Assembly (NCBI GenBank): GCA_030220185.1
Contig: JASPKZ010007297.1
Span: 744,001 to 808,000, forward strand
Source of the DNA: Diploptera punctata
Taxonomy: Eukaryota; Arthropoda; Insecta; Blattodea; Blaberidae
Direction: 5' to 3'
Length of the DNA: 64,000 nt
The position numbers and the translations under genes are program-made. The notes beneath the pieces were generated by a model, which saw only the letters and a program-made list of their open reading frames with translations, made no database searches and was not told where the DNA came from. Shown piece by piece: positions 19,535 through 30,312 of the stretch (positions are counted from its first letter, which is position 1; each line of letters starts with the position of its first letter).

Positions 19535-20423
19535 TTGGTGACTATTTAACTCAAGCATCTAACGGAAGTCAATGTCCAATCACGTTTCAATAAATTTTCT
19601 TTTACAATCAATCACAGTGGTGTTTCACCTCGATCTTTATCTATTTCTCTTTACCACCTCCTGCTTTTGTGATAAAGAAGCTCCTCAATTTTTAATATTC
19701 TGAACAGATCAGAGCATTATTTTGCACTGACTGACTCTCCAACAAATACACTGAATATAGTAAATAATTAACAGATTCCTTCGAACTACACATTTGATAA
19801 TTCTATGTTCAATAAATGTGCTTCTAAATAATTATTTTACTGAGCTATTTACTAAAAATATAAATTAATAACATATAATGCTGGTTATAATATACAGTTT
19901 GATGTGTTTCATTTTTTATCCAGTAGTTTGCATTCTTACAATATTGCGATCTTAGTAGGTTATCGCTAACTGCGATCCTATCTGCCAATAAATATGATCA
20001 AGTTGCAATGAATAAACATAACCACACATTTCTGATTTGTTTTCAAACATCGCCGTTTACATTAAGTATATAAATAGTTTAAATTACTGGTAATTATATT
20101 TAAATAGTGAATTTTAAGTCTTCTTCTTCTTCTTCTTAAACTTAATTTGTAGGATTTTCATCCTGTTTATTTCCAAAATCATTCCTCGGAGGAAGACGTA
20201 CTGGATGTGCATTCACTGTCTATCCATCTCTTGGCTGGTCTTCCTCTTGTTCTTCTCCCGTCCATTGGTCTATCTTCTTTAGCTCTAAACAGCTTAATTT
20301 TGTTCGTTAACTAGTCCTAACAAATGCCATTCTTGATGTACAAATCCTGTACATAAATTCACGTGAATTTATCGATAATTTGGAAATCACTCGTGGCATT
20401 ACTTATGATAATATTTTTACACA
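19535..20423 (+). mobile_element. Non-autonomous element W, copy 1 (split by LINE D)
   Basis: It begins GTGACTATTTAACTCA and ends GGCATTACTTATGATAA, as in the copies at 23090-23853 (plus) and 46253-46933 (minus). Shared interior blocks include AATATACAGTTTGATGTGTT and CATTCTTACAATATTGCG. The end carries a hairpin, shortened in this copy: CAAATGCCATTCTTGATG versus ATCACTCGTGGCATT. A LINE D tail interrupts at 20119-20286. Class unknown; no TIR or coding capacity was found. Confidence 0.7.
20119..20286 (-). mobile_element. RTE-like LINE family D, 3' tail
   Basis: It begins (TTC)n on the plus strand. On the minus strand it carries LKKIDQWTGEEQEEDQPRDG-frame equivalents of the 3975-4170 copy, including TCCTCGGAGGAAGACG. 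It has inserted into element W. Confidence 0.75.
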
Positions 20424-20439
20424 TTATCAATAAAATCCA

Positions 20440-20560
20440 AATCACCAAACCAAAATATTAAAATAGTCAACGCGTTTCGATAGCGAGGCTATCATTATCA
20501 AGACTAGTTATTCAATCAATAAGCAGTATGGAAGCTGTGTCGACCCAGCATCGCGAGAAG
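20440..20560 (-). mobile_element. Possible Penelope-like 3' hairpin
   Basis: On the minus strand TTGATAAT is followed by the perfect hairpin GATAGC-CTC-GCTATC (20493 to 20479) and GAAACGCG. The architecture resembles the motif at 17502-17538 and at the Penelope-like insertion near 62650. There is no coding support. Confidence 0.35.
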
Positions 20561-21710
<1,150 letters not shown>

Positions 21711-21749
21711 GATAATAATAATAATAACAGACTATTAATAAACATATTA

Positions 21750-21925
21750 GGAAAAATAGAGAATAATATTGACTATGATTTGAGGGAAGTAGATTATACA
21801 GGGGATAATTGGAAAACATTACCTCAGGATAGGGATGTATGGAGAGCTTATGTCCGCGCGACCATGGACCTACAGGTTTGATAGTGCCAGTGAGTTAGTT
21901 AGTTACTTAGTTAGTTAGTTAGATA
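21750..21925 (+). mobile_element. RTE-like LINE family A, 3' terminus
   Basis: It covers ENNI..DLREVDYTGDNW, DRDVWRAYVRATMDL and then GCCAGTGAGTTAGTTAGTT. The 3' end is an expanded (TTAG)n tail (21893-21930), which shows the natural terminal repeat of this family. Confidence 0.8.
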
Positions 21926-21929
21926 GTTA

Positions 21930-22198
21930 AGGAAACATAGAAGAAAAACGTTTGAAATAGTATGGACACCTCATAAGAATGGAAGAAAAAGAATACCAAA
22001 GAAGATCCTTAGTTGGAAAGCTAATGGAAGAAGTGGAAGAGGAGGCCTAGAGAACGATGGATGGAGTGAAGAGAAGTATGGAAGCTAGAGATTTGAGGGA
22101 AGAAGATGCTTTAGACAGGAACCTGTGGCGACAAATCACTTTGGGTTGAAGGAGAAATACTGTATTGTGGAATATTCCTAAAATAAATAATAATCATT
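21930..22198 (+). mobile_element. RTE-like LINE family B, 3' end
   Basis: A decayed copy of 16920-17335. It contains RKRLK.YGHLIRMEEKE-like coding, GRSGRGG with a frameshift, MEARDLREEDALDRNLWRQI and the same GGTTGAAGGAGAAATACTG end. Confidence 0.8.
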
Positions 22199-22204
22199 TT
22201 TAAG

Positions 22205-22614
22205 GGAGGAAAGGAGATTACGAGTATTTAAGAATAGACTTCTTACGATTTTTTCTGGACCAAAGAGAGATGGACAGACAGGTGAATGGAGAAGACTAAC
22301 ATAACAGTGAACTGCATGGTATTTATGGGAAGCCAGATATAATAAGCATAGCTAAGTCTCGTAGGCTTTAATGGGCAAGACATGTGACACGAATGGGAAA
22401 TGAAAGACATGCATGGAAGCTTCTCGTAGGGAAATCAGAGGGAAATTACCCAGTTGGTAGACCAAGAATGACGCGGGAGAATAACATTTACTATAATTTG
22501 AGGAAAGTAGATTATACAGGAAATGATTGACAAGCATTAGCTCAGGCTAGGGATATATGGAGAGCTTATGTCTGTGCGGCCATGAACCTACAGGTTCGAT
22601 AGTGTCAGTGAGTT

Positions 22615-22618
<4 letters not shown>
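22205..22618 (+). mobile_element. RTE-like LINE family A, 3' end
   Basis: It starts near GGGAGGAAAGGAGATTACGA, reads through PKRDGQTGEWR (with shifts), ARHVTRMGNERHAWKLLVGK, PVGRPRMTRENNI and DIWRAYVCAAMNLQVR, and ends GTCAGTGAGTTAGTT. The start coincides with that of 36053-36474, suggesting a recurrent truncation point. Confidence 0.8.

Positions 22619-22659
<41 letters not shown>
22619..22659. repeat. (AAT)n microsatellite
   Basis: A pure AAT array separates two convergently oriented LINE 3' ends. Confidence 0.95.
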
Positions 22660-22660
<1 letters not shown>

Positions 22661-22985
22661 TCCTCTACGCATGAAAGCTGGAAGCTTGTTGGGTGTTCAT
22701 TCACTTTAGGTCCGAGGTATGGTGACGTCCTCCATCGTAGTTGTGGTCTTTCTAAAGGTATTTTCTGCTGAGATGTCCCGTAACGTACTTTCTTCACTGA
22801 TCTACTGTTCTCCATTCTATCTATGTGATCTTTCCAATTTAGTCTTCTATCATTGGGAGAAGTATCATTTATCTGGAGGTTTATAGGTTCAATTCCACAT
22901 TCTTCTCTAATAACAGAGCTGCGAATTTTCTCTCTCAGCGATTTTCTTTAAAACTTTCATTTCGGTTGTTTCATTGATTTTTTGT
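22660..22985 (-). mobile_element. RTE-like LINE family T, 3' end
   Basis: The minus strand reads EMKVLKKIA with shifts, then SVIREECGIEPINLQINDTS, PNDRRLNWKDHIDRMENSRS, VKKVRYGTSQQKIPLERPQL and RWRTSP. The WKDHIDRM segment corresponds to W..H..RM, and ERPQLRWR to the GRP.RRW tail. Unlike the other families here, the tail contains no GRP. Confidence 0.7.
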
Positions 22986-23089
22986 TTTTAGTTTTTGTTC
23001 GGCATTCACAACCATAATATGGTTGTTATTTCATTTATTATGTTATGTTACTATGTATACTGCATGATGATCATTAATTAAGGGATCTT

Positions 23090-23853
23090 TTAATTGATTA
23101 TTTAACTCATGCCCCAAATGGGAGTAAATGACCAATCACGTTTCAATGATTTCTGTTTTACAACCAATCAAAGTCGTGTTTCACCAAATATTTATCAGTG
23201 TTAAATTTACCATATTAAAGAAAGCTCCTCCTATTTAAAATTCTGAACAGGTCTGACCATTATTTTGCAGTGACTGAGCCTACAAGAAATACGGCTACCA
23301 GATTGTATATATAGTGCATAGATGTCAACGCATAGCGCGTGCAGGAGTTAATATAAAAACATTTGTAGCAATTTATTATAGCACCAAAAAAGAAACCACT
23401 GTTTGCACTTTCTTAAGTGTATTTTTCCCAGGTAATAATCCAGAAAAAATATAATTTTCATATTTACATCATACGACATCAGAAATGAATTAATATACAG
23501 TTTGATGTGTTTCATGTTTTCTCCAGTAGAGAGCATTCTTACAATATTGCGTTCCTTTGGCAATAAATAGTATGATCTGGTTGCAGTGATAAACAAAAGA
23601 AGCAGATGAAGCGTACCTATCGTTTCTCATTTGTTTTCAAATATCGTCGTTTACATTAAATATATAAATATTTAAAAATAACTATAGTTAAATAATGATT
23701 TGTGAGTAAACAGCTTAATTTTATTCGTTAAATAGTCTAACAAATGCCACTCTTGATTTCCAAATTCTCTAGATAAATTCACTCCTCGCTTCGTGAGTCG
23801 TGAATTTATCGATAATTTGGAAATCACTCGTGGCATTACTTATGATAATTTTT
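23090..23853 (+). mobile_element. Non-autonomous element W, copy 2, with long terminal hairpin
   Basis: It runs from TGATTATTTAACTCATGCCC to GGCATTACTTATGATAA. The last ~90 bp fold as a hairpin: arm 23745-23782 (TGCCACTCTTGATTTCC...) and arm 23800-23835 (...GGAAATCACTCGTGGCA), about 36-38 bases each with few mismatches, with a 17-base loop. The open frame at 23348-23596 is not conserved as protein between copies. Confidence 0.75.
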
Positions 23854-23865
23854 ATAAAATATTTC

Positions 23866-24628
23866 AAAAATAGGTCTTACAGCAGATTTGTACATTCTTA
23901 CTTCTGTATCTATTCTTAATTTTTTTCCAAACAGTATTGTTTAAACATCCCAATATTTTGTTTGCATTATTTGCTTGATGCAGAATTTCATCTGCTATTC
24001 TGTTGTTGTTATAAATTTCTATTCCTAAATATTTGAATTTCATGACCTGTTCTATAATTTTCCCTTCTATTTCTAATTAACACGGCGTGGATCCTTGGAT
24101 ATTGCCATTGATATGGTTTTGTTTACTGGGATTATCATGTTATATTTTGTTGCAACGATTCTTAAGATCAGCCTCATGGATTAGCGTGGTAAGTTTCCTG
24201 ACTACAGTTCATGAGGTCCCGGGTTCTATTCCCGGTCAAAACATATTTTTTCTTAAAAGGAATTATCCCTGTGGTTACCCATGGTCTGAAGTTTAGGTTA
24301 AGTTTAGGTTAAAAACTCTCCTGGCGCATAATTATCATTTTTCACCTATCATATCATCGGGGTTACGTAACTCTGTCTTCCAGGTGTACCAACCTAAGAA
24401 ATGGATTACAATTCCGCCAATGCCAGGGGAGAAAACCAGAAATGTCATAAAAGAGAACCTGGTGGCATTAGACAAAAAACAAATCTTAATTCGTTCAATA
24501 GCATTTGCAAATCATTAGTTTGTGCAATTAGAACTGTGTCATCAGCATAGTTTATTATCTTCAGCTCTTTGTTGCCTATTTTAACCCTTTTTTCTAACTT
24601 CAACCTTTAGTTCTTTAATAATTCCATC

Positions 24629-24630
<2 letters not shown>
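23866..24630 (-). mobile_element. RTE-like LINE family G, RT fragment split by SINE B
   Basis: The minus strand gives KVEVRKKG..NRQQRAEDNK, then DDTVLIAQTNDLQMLLNEL (RT FADD-region, first residues lost) up to the SINE. On the other side it continues KGKIIEQVMKFKYLGIEIYN, then NRIADEILHQANNANKILGC and LNNTVWKKIKNRY. KYLG is the conserved thumb motif. SINE B interrupts at 24171-24485. Confidence 0.8.
24171..24485 (+). mobile_element. SINE B inside LINE G
   Basis: The head GCCTCATGGATTAGCGTGG, B box GGGTTCTATTCCCGG, body TTTAGGTTAAGTTTAGG and CATCGGGGTTACGTAAC match 6327-6645. Possible short duplication TCTTAA on both sides (24160-24165, 24484-24489). Confidence 0.85.

Positions 24631-24631
<1 letters not shown>

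Positions 24632-24680
<49 letters not shown>
24632..24680. repeat. (AAT)n microsatellite
   Basis: A pure AAT run abuts a LINE-like 3' end read on the minus strand. Confidence 0.95.
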
Positions 24681-24682
<2 letters not shown>

Positions 24683-24894
24683 ATTTTTTATTTCGGAAAT
24701 TAGCCTCAACAAATTCGCCTTCTTCAGATGAACACATCATCAACCTTCTTAGGATGTCCCTTTCTATTTTCTACTGTAACATCTTGTTAGGGATTCTATC
24801 AGTTGTCATTCATACCATTAAGTTGTACGCTTTCATTATCGTCTAAAAATTTAATGGCATGTTTTGGTACAAAACTGAATAGTAGAAGAAATAG
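24681..24894 (-). mobile_element. Probable LINE 3' tail and unassigned sequence
   Basis: The minus strand gives ENRKGHPKKV near 24770, resembling the basic GRPKKRW tail of RTE-like proteins, and runs into the microsatellite. The assignment is weak; 24790-24894 is unassigned. Confidence 0.35.
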
Positions 24895-25395
24895 TAAAAT
24901 TATCAATTCTTCTTCTTCTTCCATGTAGTAGGGTTGATGGCTCGTTACGGTCTCTTGCCATATTTTGAGTGGTCTTCCCGAAGATCTCCTTCCTCCGGGA
25001 TAATTCAAAATCTGACGAGGGATAAGAGATGGATTCATACGTATGAAGGTGTGGTAGCCAATTATTTCTATACGTAGTTATATGGTACATAACAGAAGTG
25101 ATTAGAAGTTCTTGAAGGATAACTACGTCTAACTTTGTGTATCCAGCTGTTCTTCTTATCAACTCCATTTCACTAGCTGTTATTCTGCTTATATCTCTTT
25201 TGTATATAGTCCAAACGTCGCTTCCATAGGTAAGCATTGATCTCGCTAAGGTTTTATATGCTCCTATTCTTGTATGCGTTTGTACTAAAGATGGTTTAAA
25301 ACACTATTAATGATTCCCGTGGATTTATTATAATTTTGAATTTTAATTGATATGTCAAATTCGCTGTCATAACTAAAATTATATCCAAGCTATTT
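24895..25395 (-). mobile_element. RTE-like LINE family G, 3' end with (GAA)n
   Basis: The minus strand reads GYNFSYDSEFDISIKIQNYN, then KSTGIINSVLNHL, then MLTYGSDVWTIYKRDISRIT and ASEMELIRRTAGYTKLDV. The tail follows: YRNNWLPHLHTYESI, RRSSGRPLKIWQETVTSHQP and GAAGAAGAAG (24907-24918 on the plus strand as TTC). YGSDVWT is the thumb-adjacent motif. Family G also supplies the RT part at 23866-24630. Confidence 0.8.
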
Positions 25396-25417
25396 CAAAG
25401 AAATGTAATTATTTTTT

Positions 25418-25868
25418 TTTATTGCGGATGAGCCCATGTAGGATTAAGCAAAGTACTTAGAGGCGTTTCCTTTGAGCCCAATTTTTTTTCATTCTTTTGC
25501 TATGAGCTTGTTTTCTATCATCTGTCCAAGTTGTTCCAGTTTTTTTTTCTTCGGTTTGTCCTCTTGGTCAACTTGCTACTTATTCACCTTAATTCTAAAT
25601 ATATCTCTGTTTGGGATATCTTCTTTAGTAATTCCTGCCAATTTTAAGTCCTTTTTGACTTCATCAGTCCACTTCATAGTATCCACTGGAGCTTTACTTC
25701 TATTTTCGTAGAATTGCATTATCTGTTTTGTAAGCCTATTTGCGTTCATTCGTTTAATATGGCCATAAAATTGTAACCTTAGTTTTCTAATATCACTATG
25801 AATGTCTGTATATATTTTTATTTCCTTTTAACTTCTGAGTCTAAATGCTTCACCTATGACTTGAAATA
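25418..25868 (-). mobile_element. RTE-like LINE family H, 3' end
   Basis: This is a near-duplicate of 40608-41060. The minus strand encodes VIGEAFRLRS, a YGHIKRMN-type segment, MKWTDEVKKDLKLAGITKED, IPNRDIFRIKVNK and a lysine-rich end before TTGGGCTCAAAGGAAACGCC. The low-complexity KKK stretch near 25540 differs in length between copies. The 5' break lies at an ATT array. Confidence 0.8.
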
Positions 25869-25956
25869 TAATTATTATTATTATTGTTATTGTTATTATT
25901 ATTAATAATAATATTATTATTAATAATAATATTATTATTATTAATATTATTATTAT

Positions 25957-26053
<97 letters not shown>
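25869..26053. repeat. (ATT)n microsatellite, ~185 bp
   Basis: The left half mixes ATT and AAT phases as small palindromes. The right half is about 28 uninterrupted ATT triplets. Poly-L and poly-I frames are artefacts. Confidence 0.95.
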
Positions 26054-26495
26054 GTGCAGTCATTCTGAAGATTTGCTGTATGATACATAGCTATAGAATT
26101 GAGGAGTAAGTTGTTCCGCCCATTTGATCTGACGTCAGGAATTTCCGTTGAGTTGTAAATGAAGCGAATATTTGAATATGCTAATTTAGACATCGTCTTG
26201 AGAGATAATTGTTCTGATTCAATTTCCACATCCAATGCCAATTAACTGATTCACACTCAATTTATTCAAGAAGAAGAAATCTCTTATAATTCATGGCTAC
26301 ATTTCCTCTCAATCATTATGAGAAATCGTATTTTATTATTCATATAGGAAGCTTTACTTTATTTATTGCACAATATAACTAATATTGTAGGCTTACTGTT
26401 ATTGTTGATGGTCATCGTAATTTGACATTCCTGCACATAATCTTGGTTGCTATGAAAATAAAAGAAACTTCAATACTTTAAAAAATGACCAAAAG
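26054..26495. other. Unassigned sequence
   Basis: No element recognised; the frame running 26241 to 25828 is mostly the microsatellite. Confidence 0.5.
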
Positions 26496-26497
26496 CA

Positions 26498-26966
26498 CTA
26501 GTGCGGTAAGTAAACATATTTATTTTGAAATATTGTTAATGATACTGCAATTTGTATTAATTTCGGTATTAATTCATCACATCCAGCTTTTCACGCCTCT
26601 TCTATTGCATCATCACTGCACACATCGTCTAAAACTTTCTCCATAATCAGAAATAAATCCCAAATCAAATTGTTTTACAGTTTTAACAAATATAAGATGG
26701 AGACATGACCAACAATATTTATTACTTCTCCATAGTAACAAATATAGGCGATTCACCTTCTGAAATCTAACTTTTATCTTCAATTATATTTATTAATATT
26801 TTAACTAATATCTTAATTACTAGAATAAATACACATAGTGCAAAAATAGTATGCAATACTCATGTAGTAAACACACAACGGGATATCGGACATTTTAAAA
26901 AACTCGGCGCAAGCGCTTGGTTTTTAAAACTTTTCCTCGATCCATGTCAAGTGTTTACCGCACTCG
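26498..26966. mobile_element. Candidate MITE with AGTGCGGTAA inverted ends
   Basis: The left end CTAGTGCGGTAAGTAAACA (about 26499-26517) is inverted at the right as GTGTTTACCGCACTCG (26951-26966). A 45-bp miniature with the same ends is at 57934-57979. The interior (~450 bp) is AT-rich and non-coding. A duplication was not identified. Confidence 0.5.
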
Positions 26967-27194
26967 TATCGCAAAATATTATTTTATTCTGTTTCCTTAG
27001 TGTTAGCATTGTCTTTTGTTTCACATGTATTTTAATAATTTTTAAAATTGTACGGCGTTATGTATAAACCGGCTATACGCCATTATCTAAGTTTCGAGAA
27101 AAATAGTTTAAAATTTAAGTAAATCTTCACTATCTATTGTAGCGCCAAAGGAACAATACTGAATATTGCAAGTTATTTACCTTGCTTCATAATA
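26967..27194. other. Unassigned sequence
   Basis: AT-rich, no recognised element. Confidence 0.5.
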
Positions 27195-27392
27195 AAGTTC
27201 TTAGGAATATTTTTGGGCCAAAAAGAGACGAACAGACAGGTGAATGAGAAAACAACATGATAGTGAGCTACATGATATGTATAGGACGTCAGACATAATA
27301 AGAGTAGATAAGTCTCTTAGACTGCGATGGGCAGGACAAGTGACACGTATGGGGGATGGTAAGATAGGGTTCAATAGAGCCGTGAGTTAGTA
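27195..27392 (+). mobile_element. RTE-like LINE family A, internally deleted 3' end
   Basis: It matches the family from GGGCCAAAAAGAGACGAACA through GATGGGCAGGACAAG and GTATGGGGGATGG. It then jumps to the 3' terminus (TTCAATAGAGCCGTGAGTTAG), deleting about 200 bp. Confidence 0.75.
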
Positions 27393-27399
27393 TTTTCCT

Positions 27400-27735
27400 T
27401 GTTTGACAGTTATGCATCAACAATCTAAGAGCGGGATAATTTGGCGCTTAGCTGCATGATGCAAAATTTATATTAGCATTTATGAAGATCTAGTTTTCAT
27501 AGCCCTTTGTTGCAAAACACATCATCTCTGATAGGATAGATGACGTTTATATTTTTATTTAATAATAAGGCTATATTTAAATATTTGGCGCTAAAAGTGT
27601 GCATACACTTACTTCATGAGCCATTGCAACAAATGGCATTAAAATATATTTTCTTTTTAAATGACGCTTAGCCGGTTGATGTATAACATAGGCTAATTTT
27701 AATTAATACAGTATGTAATTTTTGTATGATTATAT
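27400..27735. other. Unassigned sequence
   Basis: GCGCTTAGCTG and GACGCTTAGCCGG patches and TGGCGC motifs are present, but no element was recognised. Confidence 0.4.
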
Positions 27736-27805
27736 TATTCCATGGCTGAGTGGAAATAAAGGACTTACGGCCTTCACTCTGCCAGCTTGAATAAAGAATT
27801 ATTAC

Positions 27806-27839
<34 letters not shown>

Positions 27840-27846
27840 GTTATTA

Positions 27847-27883
<37 letters not shown>

Positions 27884-27946
27884 TATTATTATATATTATT
27901 ATTATTATTATTATTATTATTTATTATTATTATTATTATTATTGTA
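27736..27946 (+). mobile_element. LINE 3' tail (GGCCTT type) plus long (ATT)n
   Basis: GGCTGAGTGGAAATAAAGGA, CTTACGGCCTTCACTCTGCC and AGCTTGAATAAAG match the tails at 9985-10057 and 50935-51005. The ATT array (27797-27946) follows directly, with ATATT slips. Confidence 0.65.
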
Positions 27947-28026
27947 TTTTTAGCGAATTCCGAACGAATCCTGCCAGTGAGGTTGTTCCCATCCAAAGAT
28001 TAAATAAAATACAACGATACTACATA

Positions 28027-28390
28027 GTAACTAACTTACTGGCACTATTGAACCCATAGGTTCATGGCCGCGGGGCATAAGCTCTCCATACATCCAAATC
28101 CTGAGCTAATGTTTTCCAATCATTCTCTGTATAACCTACTTCCCTCAAATCATGGTTAATGTTATTCTCCCACTTTATTCTTGATCTACCAACTGGGCGT
28201 TTTCCTTCTGCTTTTCTTAGAAGAAGCTACCATGTTCGTCCTTCATTCCCCGTTCGTGCTACATGTCCAGACCATCGCAGTCTACGAGACTTAACTATTC
28301 TTATTATATCTGGCTTCTTATACATACTATATGCAGTCTTCTCCATTCACCTCCCTGTTCATCTCTCTTTGGCCCAAACATTTGCATAAA
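28027..28390 (-). mobile_element. RTE-like LINE family A, minus copy of an inverted pair
   Basis: Starting at the 3' terminus TAACTTACTGGCACTATTG, it continues through AACTGGGCGTTTTCC, GTGCTACATGTCC and TCTCTCTTTGGCCC. It is followed within 17 bases by a plus-strand copy (28407-28682), making a large imperfect palindrome. Confidence 0.75.
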
Positions 28391-28406
28391 ACGTTTATAG
28401 ACTCCG

Positions 28407-28682
28407 AACACGGCTGAAAAATTTTTGAGCCAAGGAGAGACAAACCCGACACATAGATAGAGAAAACTAAATAACAATCAGCTACACGATCTTTATAGGA
28501 AAACATATAGGCCTTCATAAGAAAAGTTAACTCTCATATAGGCCTGCTGCGATGAGCAGAACATGTGGTACGAATGGGGAATGAGAGAGGCGTATTGAAA
28601 TCTCTGATTGTAAAAAAGAGGTATATCCGCCAGTAGGTAGACCAAGAACGACGTGGGAGAATAATATTAATCATTATTTTTT
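28407..28682 (+). mobile_element. RTE-like LINE family A, plus copy of an inverted pair
   Basis: It contains TTTTTGAGCCAAGGAGAGAC, ACACGATCTTTATAGGAAAA, GAACATGTGGTACGAATGGG and AGGTAGACCAAGAACGACG. The 3' end is lost at an AT-rich stretch. Confidence 0.75.
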
Positions 28683-28697
28683 TAATAATTCTATTTT

Positions 28698-28938
28698 AAC
28701 AGGTTATACAGAGTTTCGTTGCGAAACATTGAAAATTGGGACCACTAGAGCGAATTTCAAATTTTCGTTTCAGGTGACTCATGCACCTAATGGTTCGATT
28801 TTACTGGTTAATGAATTCGACCATATTTTTTTAAATTAATTTCTTTATGTCAAAATTGATTTCGATAATATAGAAATTTAGGCCACTATAGCGACAACGG
28901 ACACAAAGTAATGCACACACACACACACACAAACATAT
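28698..28938 (-). mobile_element. Short Helitron-like element, partial
   Basis: The minus strand has ACCATTAGGTGCATGAGTCA, CGAAAATTTGAAATTCGCTC and CGCAACGAAACTC, the interior of the elements at 52026-52499 and 59032-59443. The plus-strand (CA)n at 28915-28934 corresponds to their (TG)n tract. Both termini are missing. Confidence 0.65.
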
Positions 28939-28939
28939 A

Positions 28940-29165
28940 TATGATATAATAAGAAACATAAATGTTTGGACGGGATTTGAACCCGCGCCTCTCGATTAAT
29001 ATTCCAGGGCCATACCAATTACGCTAGCAAGCAAATCTAGTACAAGCATTTATTTTCCTTTATATATATTCTCTACTACGAGAGGTAGCGGAGAACTCGG
29101 TCTCCACTGCCATCTAGTTGCTCCTATAACAAGTAAGCAAATTAAAGAGAATATTTTTACTTTAT
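28940..29165 (-). mobile_element. SINE E, copy 2
   Basis: It has a minus-strand tRNA-like unit (29035 to about 28968) with B box GGGTTCAAATCCC. It also has the upstream block CAGTGGAGACCGAGTTCTC (minus) and TTTGCTTACTTGTTATAGGA shared with 6893-7118. A short ATATAATAAGAAAAATAAAT piece recurs at 29226-29250. Confidence 0.65.
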
Positions 29166-29239
29166 AGCTGTGGCGCTTCTTTATTTCGATGTAATTAATT
29201 TTTTGACATTAAGCAATGCAAGCTTAATATGATATAATA

Positions 29240-29252
29240 AGAAAAATAAATA

Positions 29253-29296
<44 letters not shown>
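29240..29296. repeat. (TA)n microsatellite
   Basis: AT-rich lead-in and about 17 TA dinucleotides. Confidence 0.95.
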
Positions 29297-29298
<2 letters not shown>

Positions 29299-29487
29299 TA
29301 ATGGTCATTTTTCTTTGTCTTCTTCATAGGATCGGTGAGGATCTGTAAAAAAAATAAAACATATGTTCTTAAAATCTCTCAATAAACTTCATTGCTTCGA
29401 AATTCGCTATATTTTGAATATCTTGTTTGATTCCCGGTCAGACCATAGGAATTTTCATCATCTGTGGTTGCTCATGATCTCGAATTT

Positions 29488-29798
29488 GGGTTAAGTGCTC
29501 CATGGCGCAAGCTGTTAGACGCTCGCCTCATACCGCTGGAGTCTCTTGATCGAGTCTCGGTCACTCCATGTGGGTTTCATAGTGGATGAAACGGAGCTTG
29601 ACACGTTTTTCTCGAAGTTTTCTTCCGTTTTCCCCTGTCAAAATTTCATTCCACCATTTCTCCAAACTCATCTCATCCATTTCGTTTCATTTCGTTCTTG
29701 TGTCCCCGTGATGGTGCGTCAGGCGTGGTCATTCACAGACCTCTATACAGTTGGTTCATCTCATCCCTCAACCCGATCCTGAGTTGGACACAAGTTGA

Positions 29799-29802
<4 letters not shown>
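29488..29802 (+). mobile_element. SINE C inside SINE B
   Basis: The tRNA-like head TCCATGGCGCAAGCTGTTAG continues ACGCTCGCCTCATACC with B box GATCGAGTCTCGG. The body has CATGTGGGTTTCATAGTGG and CTCATCTCATCC and an end near TTGGACACAAGTTGAGG, followed by (TA)n (29803-29837). It matches 58203-58475 but extends further 3'. Confidence 0.8.
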
Positions 29803-29842
<40 letters not shown>

Positions 29843-29900
29843 AGGTTGAGGACTCTCCTGGCGCTTCATCATCATTTATCACCCATCATATCATCGGGGT

Positions 29901-30214
29901 CTACCGCTGTGGTCTCGAGGTAGCGTGCTTCCTTGTCATGCAGCGGGCTCGCTTCGATTTCCGGTCGGGACAGACTCCTGGGTGAGTTTTTTCAGGTTTT
30001 TTTCGCACCTGTAAGACAAATGTCAGGAAGCTTACGGCCCAACGGTCCCCGATAATCATCCGGCCATCATCATCATTTTTTCACCGGTATGAAAAGCAAC
30101 GGGAAGCTACCACACCTATAATTCCCTAGTAAAGCTGCAAAGCGTAACATGAAAATGCCACGATTGCAGTGAAAGATCTGTCCTCAGGCAGAATTACTAT
30201 GGATGGATTGATAC
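29901..30214 (+). mobile_element. SINE A inside SINE B with 9-bp duplication
   Basis: It starts CTACCGCTGTGGTCTCGAGG, with B box GCTTCGATTTCCGG, and ends TACTATGGATGGATTG. The target duplication CATCGGGGT (29892-29900 and 30215-30223) is perfect and lies in the conserved core of SINE B. Confidence 0.9.
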
Positions 30215-30312
30215 CATCGGGGTAACTAACTCCGCCTTCCAGGTGCCTCAACCTAAGAAATGGATTACAGTTCTGCCAATGAGAGGGGAGAAAATAGAAA
30301 TGCCTAAAAGAC

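Larger units (their letters stand above)
29405..30312 (+). mobile_element. SINE B broken into three parts by SINE C and SINE A
   Basis: B segments lie at 29405-29485 (TTTGATTCCCGGTCAGACC head), 29838-29900 (TTTTAGGTTGAGGACTCTCC to CATCGGGGT) and 30215-30312 (CATCGGGGTAACTAACTCCG to the tail). SINE C and a TA run occupy the first gap and SINE A the second. The order of events is B first, then A and C. Confidence 0.85.

Noticed and set aside
23348..23596. 82-codon frame shared by two W copies (also 46509-46700)
   Set aside because: Similarity follows nucleotide identity of the repeat; the frame is broken in copy 1 and truncated in copy 3.
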